Of a stretch of DNA of 64,000 nt, positions 53,276-63,863 are shown one piece after another. The stretch comes from a virus. The translations under genes and the position numbers were made by a program. Below the pieces are notes generated by a model, which made no database searches, was not told the origin of the DNA, and saw nothing but the letters and a program-made list of their open reading frames with translations. The stretch is taken from positions 62,001-126,000 of IMG/VR virus record IMGVR_UViG_3300048121_001678; one strand, written 5' to 3'. Position 1 is the first letter of the stretch. Every line of letters begins with the position of its first letter.

Positions 53276-56200
53276 TTATGCTTGGCAACTTGTACATGAA
53301 TTCCATGGACCACCTGAAAGTGTCACATTTGGTGTGTTATCCACATAAGACTGAACCATATAACATACTAAATTAGTTCCCTTAACAAAATCATTAATTT
53401 GAGGTGGTGTACTTAATCCTGAAATATCACCATAATATACAGTAGTTGGACCTGTACAGTTATTGAAATCGTTAATTTCAATCATAGACACAACACCTGT
53501 ATTACACAATTCACACGATACATTTTGTTGAGTAACTGTGAGTGTCGGTGTAGCGGTGGTCGTAGATTTAACAATATAACACTTATTATCTTGTGATACC
53601 TTAACATATGAGTTAATATTTAACGGACCAATACTTGAAGATGCCACGTAATCTAATTCAACCTCCGAACATGAGCTACCATATAACACTTCCCTAAGTA
53701 CATAATTAGTTACCTGAGGACATGGATGTTCTTCAGCTGATGTACATACTTCACAGTCTAAGTATGCATCCTCAGGGACACCAGTCCACGGACCACCGTT
53801 AACATCTATAAATTCACCACTAATAATACCTAAATTAGTTTCTGAACCTGTACCTGGTTCATAGAAACTTACACATTGGTCACTGATTCCCGCTTGATTT
53901 TGTAAATACAATGTAGTGTTACCGAAAGCAATCGCTTGACTAATCTCACTTGCTAATACTGGTGAGACACTCATTCTAAATACCTGAGTATCTCCTGACT
54001 CACAACATCCTGAGAAGTATATCTCAACATAATTTGGTGATGGTGTAGGTGTTTGACTTACTGATGGTACTGAACTACTTGGTGTTACTGTTATTGTAGG
54101 TGTATATGTCGGAGTTATTGTTGGGGTTGTCGTTTCACTAATTGATGGTGTTACGGATGGTGTTGGTGTATTTGTATTACTTGGTGTTACCGTCAATGTC
54201 GGTGTTGCCGTTTGACTAACCTCTGGCGTATCAGAAACCGACACTGTTGGGGTAGTTGTTGGCGTGACATCAGGTGTCGACGTTACTGAAGCAGTATTTG
54301 TCGGAGTAATTGTTGGTGTAACATCAGGTGTCGACGTTACTGAAGCAGTATTTGTCGGAGTAATTGTTGGTGTAACATCAGGTGTCGATGAAATTGTCGG
54401 CGTCGGAGTTTGACTAACCCCTGGTGTATCAGAAACCGATACCGTTGGAGTCATTGTTGGCGTGACAGACGCAGTCTCAGTATGTGTCGGTGTTATTGTA
54501 TTAGTTGGTGTTACCGTTACCGTTGATTGCGGTGTACTTGTTGGTGTATTACTAATTGTTGGTGTAGGTGTTTGACTAACACCCGCAGTATTACTAGGTG
54601 TAATTGTATTAGTTATTGTTGGACTAATACTTGGAGTTTGTGTCACCGTACTTGTTACTGTTTGTGTTGGTGTCATTGTTGGTGTTTCAGACTGAGTAAT
54701 ACTCGGTGTAGGTGTTGCAGTTTGAGACACACCAGGTGTGTTAGACATTGTTGGTGTCTGAGTTACCGTCTGAGTATTAGTAATTGTCGGTGTAGGTGTT
54801 TGTGTTGGTGTGGATGTTTGTGTAGGTGTAGGTGTTTGTGTAACCGGCGGTTCAGGACAATCTAATACATAGTCAATGATTACATCTATATCTACAAACT
54901 CATTAGTTTCACAATCCCCCGTTATTTTTACACTATTAGTTATAGGGTCAACACTGACTCCTTGTATTCCAGGTAATAATATGATAACAGACTCCAGTGT
55001 ATTTGCCCATAAAATATCTGATGGTACATCATTTAATGTGTAACCAGTATAAAAACTACCTGTTGCGGTACTACCATCATAACTAATATCATAATTAAAC
55101 ACTGCACTTACTAATGTACACCCTGTTAAACCTAAACTATCAACTAAATCTAAGTAACCATCATTTAATAACTCATAGAACCCTCGTTTAGTCATAACCG
55201 TAGTATCAAAAGTATCGCTACATATATTAACTAATGGGAATGAACTTACAGCTTCTTTAACATCACTAATCGTGTATGTCGCAACACCTTCACATCCATT
55301 ACTATCAGTTACAGTTACACTGTACGTACCAACAGTACTTGCACTTATTGTGGTTCCTGTTGAACCATCGTTCCATAAATATGTAAATGGTGCAACACCA
55401 CTTAATGTCGTAGCACTTAATACATCTGGCGTTGAATAGGTTCCTGGAGTTACAGTAATGACTGTATTAACACCTGTGGTACCACTTAGGTATCTTACTT
55501 GACTAACACTACAACCTAAAGCATCTATAACAGTCACTGTGTAATTACCCATTGGTAAGTTACTAAAGGTGAATGCACTTAATGGTGTATCAATTATTGA
55601 TTGTCCATCAGAAAGAATATAATCTAATGGTCCTGTATAACCACTATTAGGTATAACCTGAATCGACCCATTATCAAAACCACAAGTACTACCTGTTAAA
55701 TTAACATCTATTGTGAACTTAGGTGTTGGTGTGACTATTGTTTGTCCTGTATAACAACACCCATCAGATGTTTTAACAGAGTAGTCATATGTATCACCAA
55801 CTAAGTTATTAAATTGTGTTTGGGTGTTAGATGTGGTAATAGTAGATGTTCCACCCGAAGTTTGTCCAGTATACCCGTAGGTATAAGGACCCCCATTACC
55901 AACAACAGTTAAAGTTAATACACCTAAACTATTACAGTTAATATAGTTTAATTGGGGACTAACACTAGATATACCACCAACATTCCCAATAAAAACATTA
56001 TCATTGTAAGTACAGCTTTGCGAATCTGTTATTGAAAATGTAAAATTACCTGATGAACACCCAGTAAATGTGAAATTTGTATTAGAAGTGGTACCTGAAT
56101 GACCATTTTGACCTAAATATGTATATGGTGCAGTCCCTCCACTTATAAATACCGTAACTTCACCATCTTGACTTAAGCATGAAGTTGGTATAGATTCATA

Positions 56201-58930
56201 AGATATCACCCCTATCGGGTCTGATGGGTTAACTACCCCACTCTTGGTTAATTCACAATCGTTAGCATCTGTAACAGTTACAAAATAATTACCAACCGTT
56301 AACCCGCTAATACTTGATGTTGTTTCATTATTACTCCACAAATAAGTGTACGGTGGTGTACCCGTTAATCCTGTTATACTAATACTACCACCACCTATTC
56401 CACAATAAGAAGTATTTTTAACATCAAGGCCGTATTCCAACGTACTTATAGATGTAATAACAACACTCTGTGTTTGTGCACTACTACCACCATAATCGGT
56501 TACAACAGAGTAGTATGTTCCATTAGGTAGTCCAACTATTGTGAAAGGATTATTACTAGTTGACCCATTAGTATATAAAATACCATCTTTATAAATCTGA
56601 TAATTATACGGTAAATCATCTGTACTACCACTTACACTAATATATCCATTATCTTGACCACATGTTGTACCTGAAAAATCATTAATAGTCGCACTAAGAC
56701 AACCATCAATAATCACATTAATATTAATTTGGTTATTTACATCACCTAAACTATCGTTTAGTACAAAGGTATAAGTACCCTCACTTAATCCAGTCCATGA
56801 GAATGGATTTACTGATGTACCTCCAGATAATGTGCCAGGAATTACGTTAGATATAGTATACGGAGGAACACCACCTGTAGGGAATATTGTTATTGAACCA
56901 AATCCTGATTCACAAGTACCCGTAGTTGAAAAGGTATACGCCAAATCTGTAGGATTACAATCCTGTGTAGTTAACGAACCTAAGGTTATTACATCAGCAT
57001 AGTAAAAATATAAGGTATTAATCTTAACAGATATTGGTTCCTGAGTAAAACCTTGTTGATATACATCACAACAATCTACATACTCATATGAACCACTAAT
57101 AATCGCATTATAACAATCTCCACTAGCTGATGGTGATGGTGTAACTGTTGGCGTTGGTGTTGGCGTTTGAGTAACGAAATCCTGTGGACACACCACATCA
57201 ATCGCATCCAAGAAGTTACCACCTGCCTGTGCCGAAGTAGCCGAGAACACAAGATTATAATCTGTCTCAGTCGCAGTAAAGTTAATAGCGTTTAGTACCC
57301 AAGCACTTGTAGAGCCCGTGTATTCGTCAGGGAAGAATACTAATCCACTCGTTGAACCACTAAGACCTACTTTTAACGTATTAAGAAAATTTGTCCTACC
57401 TCTGTGAGCGAATTGAACTTGATAACTAGCACCACTGACAGCAGTAAATGTTTGGAATAATGATTGAGCTGCCGATGACTGCGCATTAATCTCAGCAAAG
57501 TGACTACCTTGATAAGCAGGAACCCCTTGATATCCTGATGCCCATATTTCAATTAAGCTACTCGAGTCAGTTGTTTCCCAACCAGGAATACATTCTTCAG
57601 GATAAAAGTTGAACGTAGTAGCCGAGGTACAATTTGTCCCATCAGAAGTTGACCCCCCACCTGTTGTTGTACCAGTACACTCAGATGGACATGGGCCTAA
57701 ATCCGACATAAAGATATCAAATGAAGGGTTTACCAATCTATTACATGGAGTTGTAGGTGTTGGTGTTGGTGTTGGCGACCCACCAGGTGTTTCACTCGGA
57801 GTATTTGTTGGTGTTTGAGTAGGTGTAACCGATAAAGTAACTGACGGTGTATATGTTGGTGTATATGTTGGGGTCACTGATTGTGTTGGTGTTACTGATT
57901 GTGTTGGTGTTGGTGTATCACACGGTGGACATTCAATATCACCACATCCATTCGGCATTCGAACAGGATTACCTATACCTGAAAATATAAATGTTGGACC
58001 TAACCCTGAATAAGGAACTATAGTGGCACAAACAAAATTAACATTATCATAGTTGAAGTTATAGGTATCTCCAAGAATTAGAGGTCCGAACTCATTATCA
58101 TATCCACTAAAAATAAAATAACTACCATCACAACAATACTGAAGTTGGTAATCACCCACTTGTGAAGTCGTTATGGTAGGTGTTATAGTTGGTGTATACG
58201 TTGGAGTATGTGTCGGCGTAACTGACTGTGTCGGTGTTGGAGTTATCACACATAATGGGTCTTCACATCCACTCAACGGTGAAGTCACTTCTCCTGTTAA
58301 ATCAAAGGGAGGGTCAGACGGCACTTCATTAATTAAAGTATAACATCCTTCGGGAATTATATCGTCATTTTCTATAAATACTGTACCTGTAGTTGGTGCA
58401 GGAGTCCATGTTGAATAATTAACCATATATACCGTAACACCAGTACAAGCAGAAAGCCATACATAGGTAGGAACAGATGATGTTGGTGTAACCGAAGCCG
58501 TTGGAGTATATGTTGGAGTAACTGATGGCGTTAGTGTAACCGAAGCCGTTGGAGTATATGTTGGCGTTGGTGTTTGAGTATATGTTGGTGTGTTTGTTGG
58601 TGTGTTTGTTGGAGTAGGTGTTGGGGTGACAGCTTCCAAAACATCGGTACAGTTACCTATCTTTGGTTCGGCTAAATAACACTGACTACAATTAACATAT
58701 GCCCCACCAGTAAATAAAGCACTAACAGGAACGGTATATCCCCACGTACCAGAATAAGTACAGGGAGAACTTAAATGAATTACCTTAAAACATGAACTCT
58801 TACCTGCGACAGAAATAGAGTATATATTATTTACCGCAATATTCGCCGGAAAGTTGGTTTGACTACTATCGATTCTCGCCCTTACAGCACTGTTATCACA
58901 ACATTCTAATATCGCACACTGACCGACCAT
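53276..58930 (-). CDS. Giant adhesin-like virion protein with SprB repeats
   Basis: 1884 aa. Cys-bounded modules and Thr/Pro spacers alternate in the first about 390 residues (CYLAEPKIGNC; CDGSYFIFSGYDNE). About 392-585 is a DUF642-like, possibly carbohydrate-binding domain (CNRLVNPSFDIF; YQGSHFAEINAQSSAAQSLF; FAHRGRTNFL). About 665-1230 holds six or more SprB-type repeats (SITGLTGTPPYTYLWSNNE with VGNYFVTVTDANDCE wording). A C-terminal Thr/Pro tract (about 1360-1630) and three more Cys modules end in NSCTSCQA. It is probably a long receptor-binding fibre using host-adhesin-like folds. Confidence 0.87.
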   Translation of the reverse strand: MVGQCAILECCDNSAVRARIDSSQTNFPANIAVNNIYSISVAGKSSCFKVIHLSSPCTYSGTWGYTVPVSALFTGGAYVNCSQCYLAEPKIGNCTDVLEAVTPTPTPTNTPTNTPTYTQTPTPTYTPTASVTLTPSVTPTYTPTASVTPTSSVPTYVWLSACTGVTVYMVNYSTWTPAPTTGTVFIENDDIIPEGCYTLINEVPSDPPFDLTGEVTSPLSGCEDPLCVITPTPTQSVTPTHTPTYTPTITPTITTSQVGDYQLQYCCDGSYFIFSGYDNEFGPLILGDTYNFNYDNVNFVCATIVPYSGLGPTFIFSGIGNPVRMPNGCGDIECPPCDTPTPTQSVTPTQSVTPTYTPTYTPSVTLSVTPTQTPTNTPSETPGGSPTPTPTPTTPCNRLVNPSFDIFMSDLGPCPSECTGTTTGGGSTSDGTNCTSATTFNFYPEECIPGWETTDSSSLIEIWASGYQGVPAYQGSHFAEINAQSSAAQSLFQTFTAVSGASYQVQFAHRGRTNFLNTLKVGLSGSTSGLVFFPDEYTGSTSAWVLNAINFTATETDYNLVFSATSAQAGGNFLDAIDVVCPQDFVTQTPTPTPTVTPSPSASGDCYNAIISGSYEYVDCCDVYQQGFTQEPISVKINTLYFYYADVITLGSLTTQDCNPTDLAYTFSTTGTCESGFGSITIFPTGGVPPYTISNVIPGTLSGGTSVNPFSWTGLSEGTYTFVLNDSLGDVNNQININVIIDGCLSATINDFSGTTCGQDNGYISVSGSTDDLPYNYQIYKDGILYTNGSTSNNPFTIVGLPNGTYYSVVTDYGGSSAQTQSVVITSISTLEYGLDVKNTSYCGIGGGSISITGLTGTPPYTYLWSNNETTSSISGLTVGNYFVTVTDANDCELTKSGVVNPSDPIGVISYESIPTSCLSQDGEVTVFISGGTAPYTYLGQNGHSGTTSNTNFTFTGCSSGNFTFSITDSQSCTYNDNVFIGNVGGISSVSPQLNYINCNSLGVLTLTVVGNGGPYTYGYTGQTSGGTSTITTSNTQTQFNNLVGDTYDYSVKTSDGCCYTGQTIVTPTPKFTIDVNLTGSTCGFDNGSIQVIPNSGYTGPLDYILSDGQSIIDTPLSAFTFSNLPMGNYTVTVIDALGCSVSQVRYLSGTTGVNTVITVTPGTYSTPDVLSATTLSGVAPFTYLWNDGSTGTTISASTVGTYSVTVTDSNGCEGVATYTISDVKEAVSSFPLVNICSDTFDTTVMTKRGFYELLNDGYLDLVDSLGLTGCTLVSAVFNYDISYDGSTATGSFYTGYTLNDVPSDILWANTLESVIILLPGIQGVSVDPITNSVKITGDCETNEFVDIDVIIDYVLDCPEPPVTQTPTPTQTSTPTQTPTPTITNTQTVTQTPTMSNTPGVSQTATPTPSITQSETPTMTPTQTVTSTVTQTPSISPTITNTITPSNTAGVSQTPTPTISNTPTSTPQSTVTVTPTNTITPTHTETASVTPTMTPTVSVSDTPGVSQTPTPTISSTPDVTPTITPTNTASVTSTPDVTPTITPTNTASVTSTPDVTPTTTPTVSVSDTPEVSQTATPTLTVTPSNTNTPTPSVTPSISETTTPTITPTYTPTITVTPSSSVPSVSQTPTPSPNYVEIYFSGCCESGDTQVFRMSVSPVLASEISQAIAFGNTTLYLQNQAGISDQCVSFYEPGTGSETNLGIISGEFIDVNGGPWTGVPEDAYLDCEVCTSAEEHPCPQVTNYVLREVLYGSSCSEVELDYVASSSIGPLNINSYVKVSQDNKCYIVKSTTTATPTLTVTQQNVSCELCNTGVVSMIEINDFNNCTGPTTVYYGDISGLSTPPQINDFVKGTNLVCYMVQSYVDNTPNVTLSGGPWNSCTSCQA
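54267..54374 (-). repeat. Exact 54-bp tandem duplication in the 53276 gene
   Basis: Two identical units (54267-54320 and 54321-54374) and a partial third follow in the Thr/Pro tract, encoding [18 protein letters not shown] twice. The unit length of 54 bp is the same as the duplication at 51572. Confidence 0.85.
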
Positions 58931-58932
58931 TA

Positions 58933-61872
58933 TTATCCACAGTTAATTGTTATGTTTATACCCACGTTCAAGGTGATTGTTTTGTTTGTAAAATTTGGGT
59001 CACACCCTATATTTGTAAAAGTTATTGTGTTTCCACTTATAGTGTAACTTAAACCATATTGATATAAATACTGGAAATGTGTAATTGCCGCATTTAACCA
59101 ATCATTATTTGTTGGTGACGATGAGAATCCGTACCCCGTAAAAAATTGTTGTTGAACTAATATATTACCATCTAACCTTAAATCTATATACCAATCAGAA
59201 ACAATACTATTTAAATCACATTCATTAGTAGTATATCCACTTGATGATACAATAGTGTTTACTTGTTGGTTTAGTATACTTTGGAAGGTCGATGATGGAT
59301 AAAAATCACAATCAACAATTTGTTTAGCACAATCGTACTTCCATAACGGACCTTCAATTTCACAAGGCTCACATTCTATGTCAACAATCTCACAACCCCT
59401 TTGTAGTTTATAGTTATGTTTTTGTCTATGGAATTCTGAGTTCTCCATTTTCTGACCACCCAACCACAATGTTGACGCCGGAACAACTTGTTCCACTAAT
59501 CTCATCCAATAGTCACCAATACCATTAGTGAAGTCAATCATCTTTTGGTACGTGTATTGATTTGATGGTATATTTACATCCACTCCCGACGTTAAATATT
59601 TCCAATATAATGACGATAACGTTACATACCCACCACTCGATGTTTGTCGGTTTCTAACATTAATCATATTCTTATAGAATGTCTGAGCAAACTCAAAGAA
59701 TGATTTCTCTTTTGGTCTTGGATTTATAACCGTCCAATCAATACCACCAACAGTAGGGTAAGGATAAGTTAATCCAGTTGCAGGTATTGGGTATCCAGTA
59801 TTTCTACTCATGTCCCAAACATCATACTCCAATCCCTGACCCATATTGAGGTATAACTCAATATTCTTTCTATTTAATACTAATCTTTCATCGGTTACAT
59901 CATAATAAGAATTGAAAATACCGTTACTTTTTCTTAACCCTGTTTCGGTACTCGACCATGATTTTAAGTTATCTTTAATCGGTGTTAAGGTATACCCTAA
60001 ATCCATATTAGGGAAGTCTCTAAACCTATTAAAGTATTTTTCACCAAAACTATATGGTTCTAATGATGTTTGTATATTTGTGTTCTGACCTGTAAAGTTA
60101 GAATTCTGTATATCAATGGTTTCATTTGACCTATGTTTAGGTGTTTGTTCGAACCATCCTGAACCCATCTCGAAAAAATAACTGTCCGTTTGTGGTACCG
60201 CAGTAGGATATCCGTATTCATCCATAGGATAGTCAGTTCTTACATCCTCAACAAAAGATGTTATGGCTTGTGGAGTAAATCCTGTATATGTAACTCCTTT
60301 AACGTTGTATGTGTCACTAGGTACTAATACAGGTAAAATATTTAATTTAGTCCCACTAGTTATCTCATCATACTCTTGATTAAATTGTTTAAGGTTTATA
60401 GGTCCATCCGCCACATAAACGGTCTCATTAAATTCAATTAATGCTTTTGGTGCACCCACCATCCTCATTAAGAAATCTATTGCGGTTCTTGTTCCTTTTG
60501 ACTTATATAAAAATCCTGAATTGATTATTATCTTTCTGTAATATTCGTAATCTAATTCCTGAGGTGTTTTATCTCTAGTTTGACCAGGATATATGGATTG
60601 ATTCTTTGTCCCGAATACTGCAGTTAAAAAGTCATCCTGACTTATTGGCGAATTATTTGTTTCAAACCCTAATGTTTGCGCTAAATTCTTTAATAATACA
60701 GACGGTATATCATTTTTAGGGTTATAATTAACATTATTCATAAATGCTAAGGCATCTATGAATTTTTTTGTCTCATCAAAACTTCTACCATAAATTTGTA
60801 GAACTTTCTCCATCTTTTGGTCAGACGTATCGAAATCTTTAAATGAACCTGTTACTAAAAATCTACTGATTAGGTTTGTTTTATAACGGTCCATTAGTTC
60901 CGCCACTTCATTAATCCTACTTAAGTAATTTTCATATCCTACAGTCTGCGTATCTAAATTCCATAAACCTAATACCGGCCAAGTAATATTTTCAACAGAC
61001 GTATAATACTTACCCTGTTCAGTTTCTCTAGGAACCCTAAACATTGCAGTGTATTTTGGAGATATTAACCTATTTAATAAGAATTTCTCAATTTCGTCAA
61101 ATGAATCATCAAAAATTTCTTCAGTATAGAATTTACTAGGTCGTAATGTAATGTCCTCAGTTGAAAAAGTAACCCCACTATATGGATTACCGGCTACCAC
61201 AACCTCTAAAGTACCTGAAGATAATGAAGTTGACGGTGTAAAGTCCTGTAATTTATATTCCGTCTCACCTGTTCCAATAAATAAAGAATACTTTAAGAAT
61301 TGTCTAGTTAAGTTTCTGTACGGAGAAACATCCATTGGTCGAAGTGACATATTCCTGTCAGCCATCGTACTATAATCAATATCAAATGGATTTTTTATAC
61401 GAGCAACATCAATATTAAATGTAGTTTCGTCATCTATAATATCATAAGAAATATTATATACCGTATTTGCAGTTGTAAAATCTGTATAAATTTTATCAAC
61501 CTCTAATGCCGCAGGGAAATAATTAATTATCTTTGTAATTGATGATGAAAGTCTCTTTTGTAATGAACCATATAAAGAAAAGTTAGTTACAACAGAAATA
61601 TCATAGTTTGGGTAAACACCGTAGTTACGAGCAATAATTTTTCTCGACTCTTCCAAACTAACCAAATCCATATTCTCCAATGTGAACGGATTTGAAAATA
61701 CACCTGTGTTAAAGGTTCTATTAACCTTTTCGACAACTGAAGTCGTGAACTCAAAATTACCCTGAGTTAAACCACCACCATCAACAAGTTGAAACCCAAC
61801 CAAATCGGGTGAGAATGTGTCCTGTCCTGAAGGTGGAGCGGGTGGAAAACGATATTTTTTATTACTAGCCAT
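58933..61872 (-). CDS. Large structural protein, tail/baseplate candidate
   Basis: 979 aa. The N-terminus is Pro-rich (FPPAPPSGQDTFSPDL), followed by a long, non-repetitive alpha/beta sequence with many aromatic residues (SLEESRKIIARNYGVYPN; QDDFLTAVFGTKNQS; IIINSGFLYKSKGTRTAIDF). Near the C-terminus is a Cys cluster (RGCEIVDIECEPCEIEGPLW). The SKGTRTAIDFLMRMVGAP segment is reminiscent of tail or baseplate proteins of large phages. The start overlaps the upstream stop as TAATG. No named homologue can be assigned by eye. Confidence 0.8.
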   Translation of the reverse strand: MASNKKYRFPPAPPSGQDTFSPDLVGFQLVDGGGLTQGNFEFTTSVVEKVNRTFNTGVFSNPFTLENMDLVSLEESRKIIARNYGVYPNYDISVVTNFSLYGSLQKRLSSSITKIINYFPAALEVDKIYTDFTTANTVYNISYDIIDDETTFNIDVARIKNPFDIDYSTMADRNMSLRPMDVSPYRNLTRQFLKYSLFIGTGETEYKLQDFTPSTSLSSGTLEVVVAGNPYSGVTFSTEDITLRPSKFYTEEIFDDSFDEIEKFLLNRLISPKYTAMFRVPRETEQGKYYTSVENITWPVLGLWNLDTQTVGYENYLSRINEVAELMDRYKTNLISRFLVTGSFKDFDTSDQKMEKVLQIYGRSFDETKKFIDALAFMNNVNYNPKNDIPSVLLKNLAQTLGFETNNSPISQDDFLTAVFGTKNQSIYPGQTRDKTPQELDYEYYRKIIINSGFLYKSKGTRTAIDFLMRMVGAPKALIEFNETVYVADGPINLKQFNQEYDEITSGTKLNILPVLVPSDTYNVKGVTYTGFTPQAITSFVEDVRTDYPMDEYGYPTAVPQTDSYFFEMGSGWFEQTPKHRSNETIDIQNSNFTGQNTNIQTSLEPYSFGEKYFNRFRDFPNMDLGYTLTPIKDNLKSWSSTETGLRKSNGIFNSYYDVTDERLVLNRKNIELYLNMGQGLEYDVWDMSRNTGYPIPATGLTYPYPTVGGIDWTVINPRPKEKSFFEFAQTFYKNMINVRNRQTSSGGYVTLSSLYWKYLTSGVDVNIPSNQYTYQKMIDFTNGIGDYWMRLVEQVVPASTLWLGGQKMENSEFHRQKHNYKLQRGCEIVDIECEPCEIEGPLWKYDCAKQIVDCDFYPSSTFQSILNQQVNTIVSSSGYTTNECDLNSIVSDWYIDLRLDGNILVQQQFFTGYGFSSSPTNNDWLNAAITHFQYLYQYGLSYTISGNTITFTNIGCDPNFTNKTITLNVGINITINCG

Positions 61873-62777
61873 TAATCAATTACATCATTGAAGTTTTTAC
61901 TGAAATCGATATTATCACCTCTATCCTGACGAACCTCATACAATAGATTATTAAACTCATCTCTAATCTCAAACAAGTTATATTGTTTGTAGATATTATT
62001 TGATGGGTCATAAATTGTGTAAATACCATCTTCCATACTCTTAGTCTGATTACCGTAAAGTGCAATCGCTAATGTATCGATATCATGTTCAGCCATTTCA
62101 ATATCTAATGTAATTGGATTAAAATATGTATTAGTAATTATAATGTCTTGGTCAGGTTGACCAATGAATGGTGTTGCGTTAGGTTTGTTTGACGGAGCAC
62201 TTGAAGGTGATAACGTACAGAACAATAAATCACTACCATTCTCAACATATCGATATCGAATACTTTTTTGTGAACTATTAGTTAAATTAGTAGTTACTGG
62301 CTCACAATAAAATGAAGATGTTACAATTCTGTAAAAGTTAGGTATTTTAGTTCCATTATCGTTTAGATATTCAACTCTAAACCCAACTAATCCTTGTGCC
62401 ACAAATTTATTTCTAAACTTGGCATCAACATTATTTAAATCAACAATAATACCTTTAACGTTAGGTAACGCAGATAAAACACCACAATCTGTTATTGTTG
62501 TTCTAATCTCTGCAGGACGAATATATAGTGTATATATACCTGTTTGATTAAATTCATTTGCGGGTAAACGTAAATTATACATACCACCCAAAATTTCATT
62601 TGTATTCCCACCAGTGTCGTTGTTGTGGAAATAAGGCGTCAATAAAGAAGCCGCATCTAATTCTTTAAGTACAAAGTCTTCAGTCACATCTCTACTTGGT
62701 GTGTAGTTCATAATGATTTCAACGTCTTCTGGAGACATATCTGCGGGTCTTGTAATTCCGTAAGTTCCTAATGCCAT
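61872..62777 (-). CDS. Structural protein, unknown part
   Basis: 301 aa, non-repetitive, beta-rich (GIYTLYIRPAEIRTTI, VGFRVEYLNDNGTKIPNFY). The C-terminus is charged (YEVRQDRGDNIDFSKNFND). It is coupled to the 58933 gene by a TAATG overlap and lies 3 bp from the next upstream gene, so it is probably a partner in the same tail substructure. No family recognised. Confidence 0.75.
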   Translation of the reverse strand: MALGTYGITRPADMSPEDVEIIMNYTPSRDVTEDFVLKELDAASLLTPYFHNNDTGGNTNEILGGMYNLRLPANEFNQTGIYTLYIRPAEIRTTITDCGVLSALPNVKGIIVDLNNVDAKFRNKFVAQGLVGFRVEYLNDNGTKIPNFYRIVTSSFYCEPVTTNLTNSSQKSIRYRYVENGSDLLFCTLSPSSAPSNKPNATPFIGQPDQDIIITNTYFNPITLDIEMAEHDIDTLAIALYGNQTKSMEDGIYTIYDPSNNIYKQYNLFEIRDEFNNLLYEVRQDRGDNIDFSKNFNDVID

Positions 62778-62780
62778 TTT

Positions 62781-63863
62781 TTAAGTTTCATTAATTTTAT
62801 AGAAACCATAACCATATCTAGTTAGGTCTCCAAGGTTATCAACTTCACCCAATCTTTCTAATCCTTCAAAAGCTGAGTTCTTGCCTCTGTCTATAAATAC
62901 TTCACTCTGTATTTCTGGTGAAGAAACCATGTCTAATAATACCTCTTGTTTTGTAATCGCACTAACACTGATGTCATTTTCAGTAATTCCTGAGGATTTT
63001 TGAATATATATTGTCGACCCATCTGGGTAATCATAATAAGTAACCTCATTAATAGTATATGCGGTATATTGTGGGTTTATCTCATCTATCACACCCAATA
63101 AATCACCGTTTTTAAAAATAGGGACGTTAGTTGCGTACCTAATAGAACCATAACTACTTAAAGTTGTTAACTGACTTATAGTATACCCTGAAACTAAAAA
63201 AGGTACAGACACATAATTTGATGAAATTTGCGAATTTATATTATTCTCCGCGTCACCACTAAAAATAAAGTTGTAATTTAATGGTGTTCCTGACCAACTA
63301 CCTCCTTGAGGTGTAAAAGTTATATTACCTTGTTGATTTGATATCGTAACTCCGGTCATCGGAATAGTAATAGTTTTTTTAACTTCAGTTGTACCCCATG
63401 GATTCGTTTGAGTAATGGTTATTTTATAATCACCGCTACTTGCATAGGTGTGCGTTAAGAATGAAGGTGTTGTATCATTAATTGTTTGTGTAGATAACCC
63501 GTCTCCCCAATCAATAACATAGTTGGCTAACTTTAAAAACTTTTTAAAATCCCTATCAGACGTATTAAAGACTTTAATATCATAACCACTTGCAGTACTT
63601 GCAGAATAAACAAAGTTATTGACCACATCTTTCTGTAAAAGATAACCGTCAAATGGTGTGTAGTAACCCAAATCATTAAAGGATTGTGTAAACACTAATG
63701 GTATGGTTAAACCAGTTAATAATGAAGAACCACCCGTACCACCACTAAGTATTTCACTCATACCCGAATATACACCAAAAGTATTACCACTATAAGTTTC
63801 CTGAACAATGTCATCTTTTAACACTTCAGGTGAAATTTTAATATATGTTCTATCGGTCTTCAT
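62781..63863 (-). CDS. Structural protein with PKD-like domain
   Basis: 360 aa. Residues about 105-170 form a PKD-type Ig fold (YVIDWGDGLSTQTIND, FLTHTYASSGDYKITITQ, with the usual WGDG and HTY). The N-terminus carries a Gly/Ser loop (EILSGGTGGSSLLTG). The C-terminal half is beta-rich and ends GRLGEV-like in ERLGEVDNLGDLTRYGYGFY. PKD domains are common on phage and bacterial surface fibres. The ATG overlaps the stop of the next upstream, partial gene (TAATG). Confidence 0.82.
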   Translation of the reverse strand: MKTDRTYIKISPEVLKDDIVQETYSGNTFGVYSGMSEILSGGTGGSSLLTGLTIPLVFTQSFNDLGYYTPFDGYLLQKDVVNNFVYSASTASGYDIKVFNTSDRDFKKFLKLANYVIDWGDGLSTQTINDTTPSFLTHTYASSGDYKITITQTNPWGTTEVKKTITIPMTGVTISNQQGNITFTPQGGSWSGTPLNYNFIFSGDAENNINSQISSNYVSVPFLVSGYTISQLTTLSSYGSIRYATNVPIFKNGDLLGVIDEINPQYTAYTINEVTYYDYPDGSTIYIQKSSGITENDISVSAITKQEVLLDMVSSPEIQSEVFIDRGKNSAFEGLERLGEVDNLGDLTRYGYGFYKINET

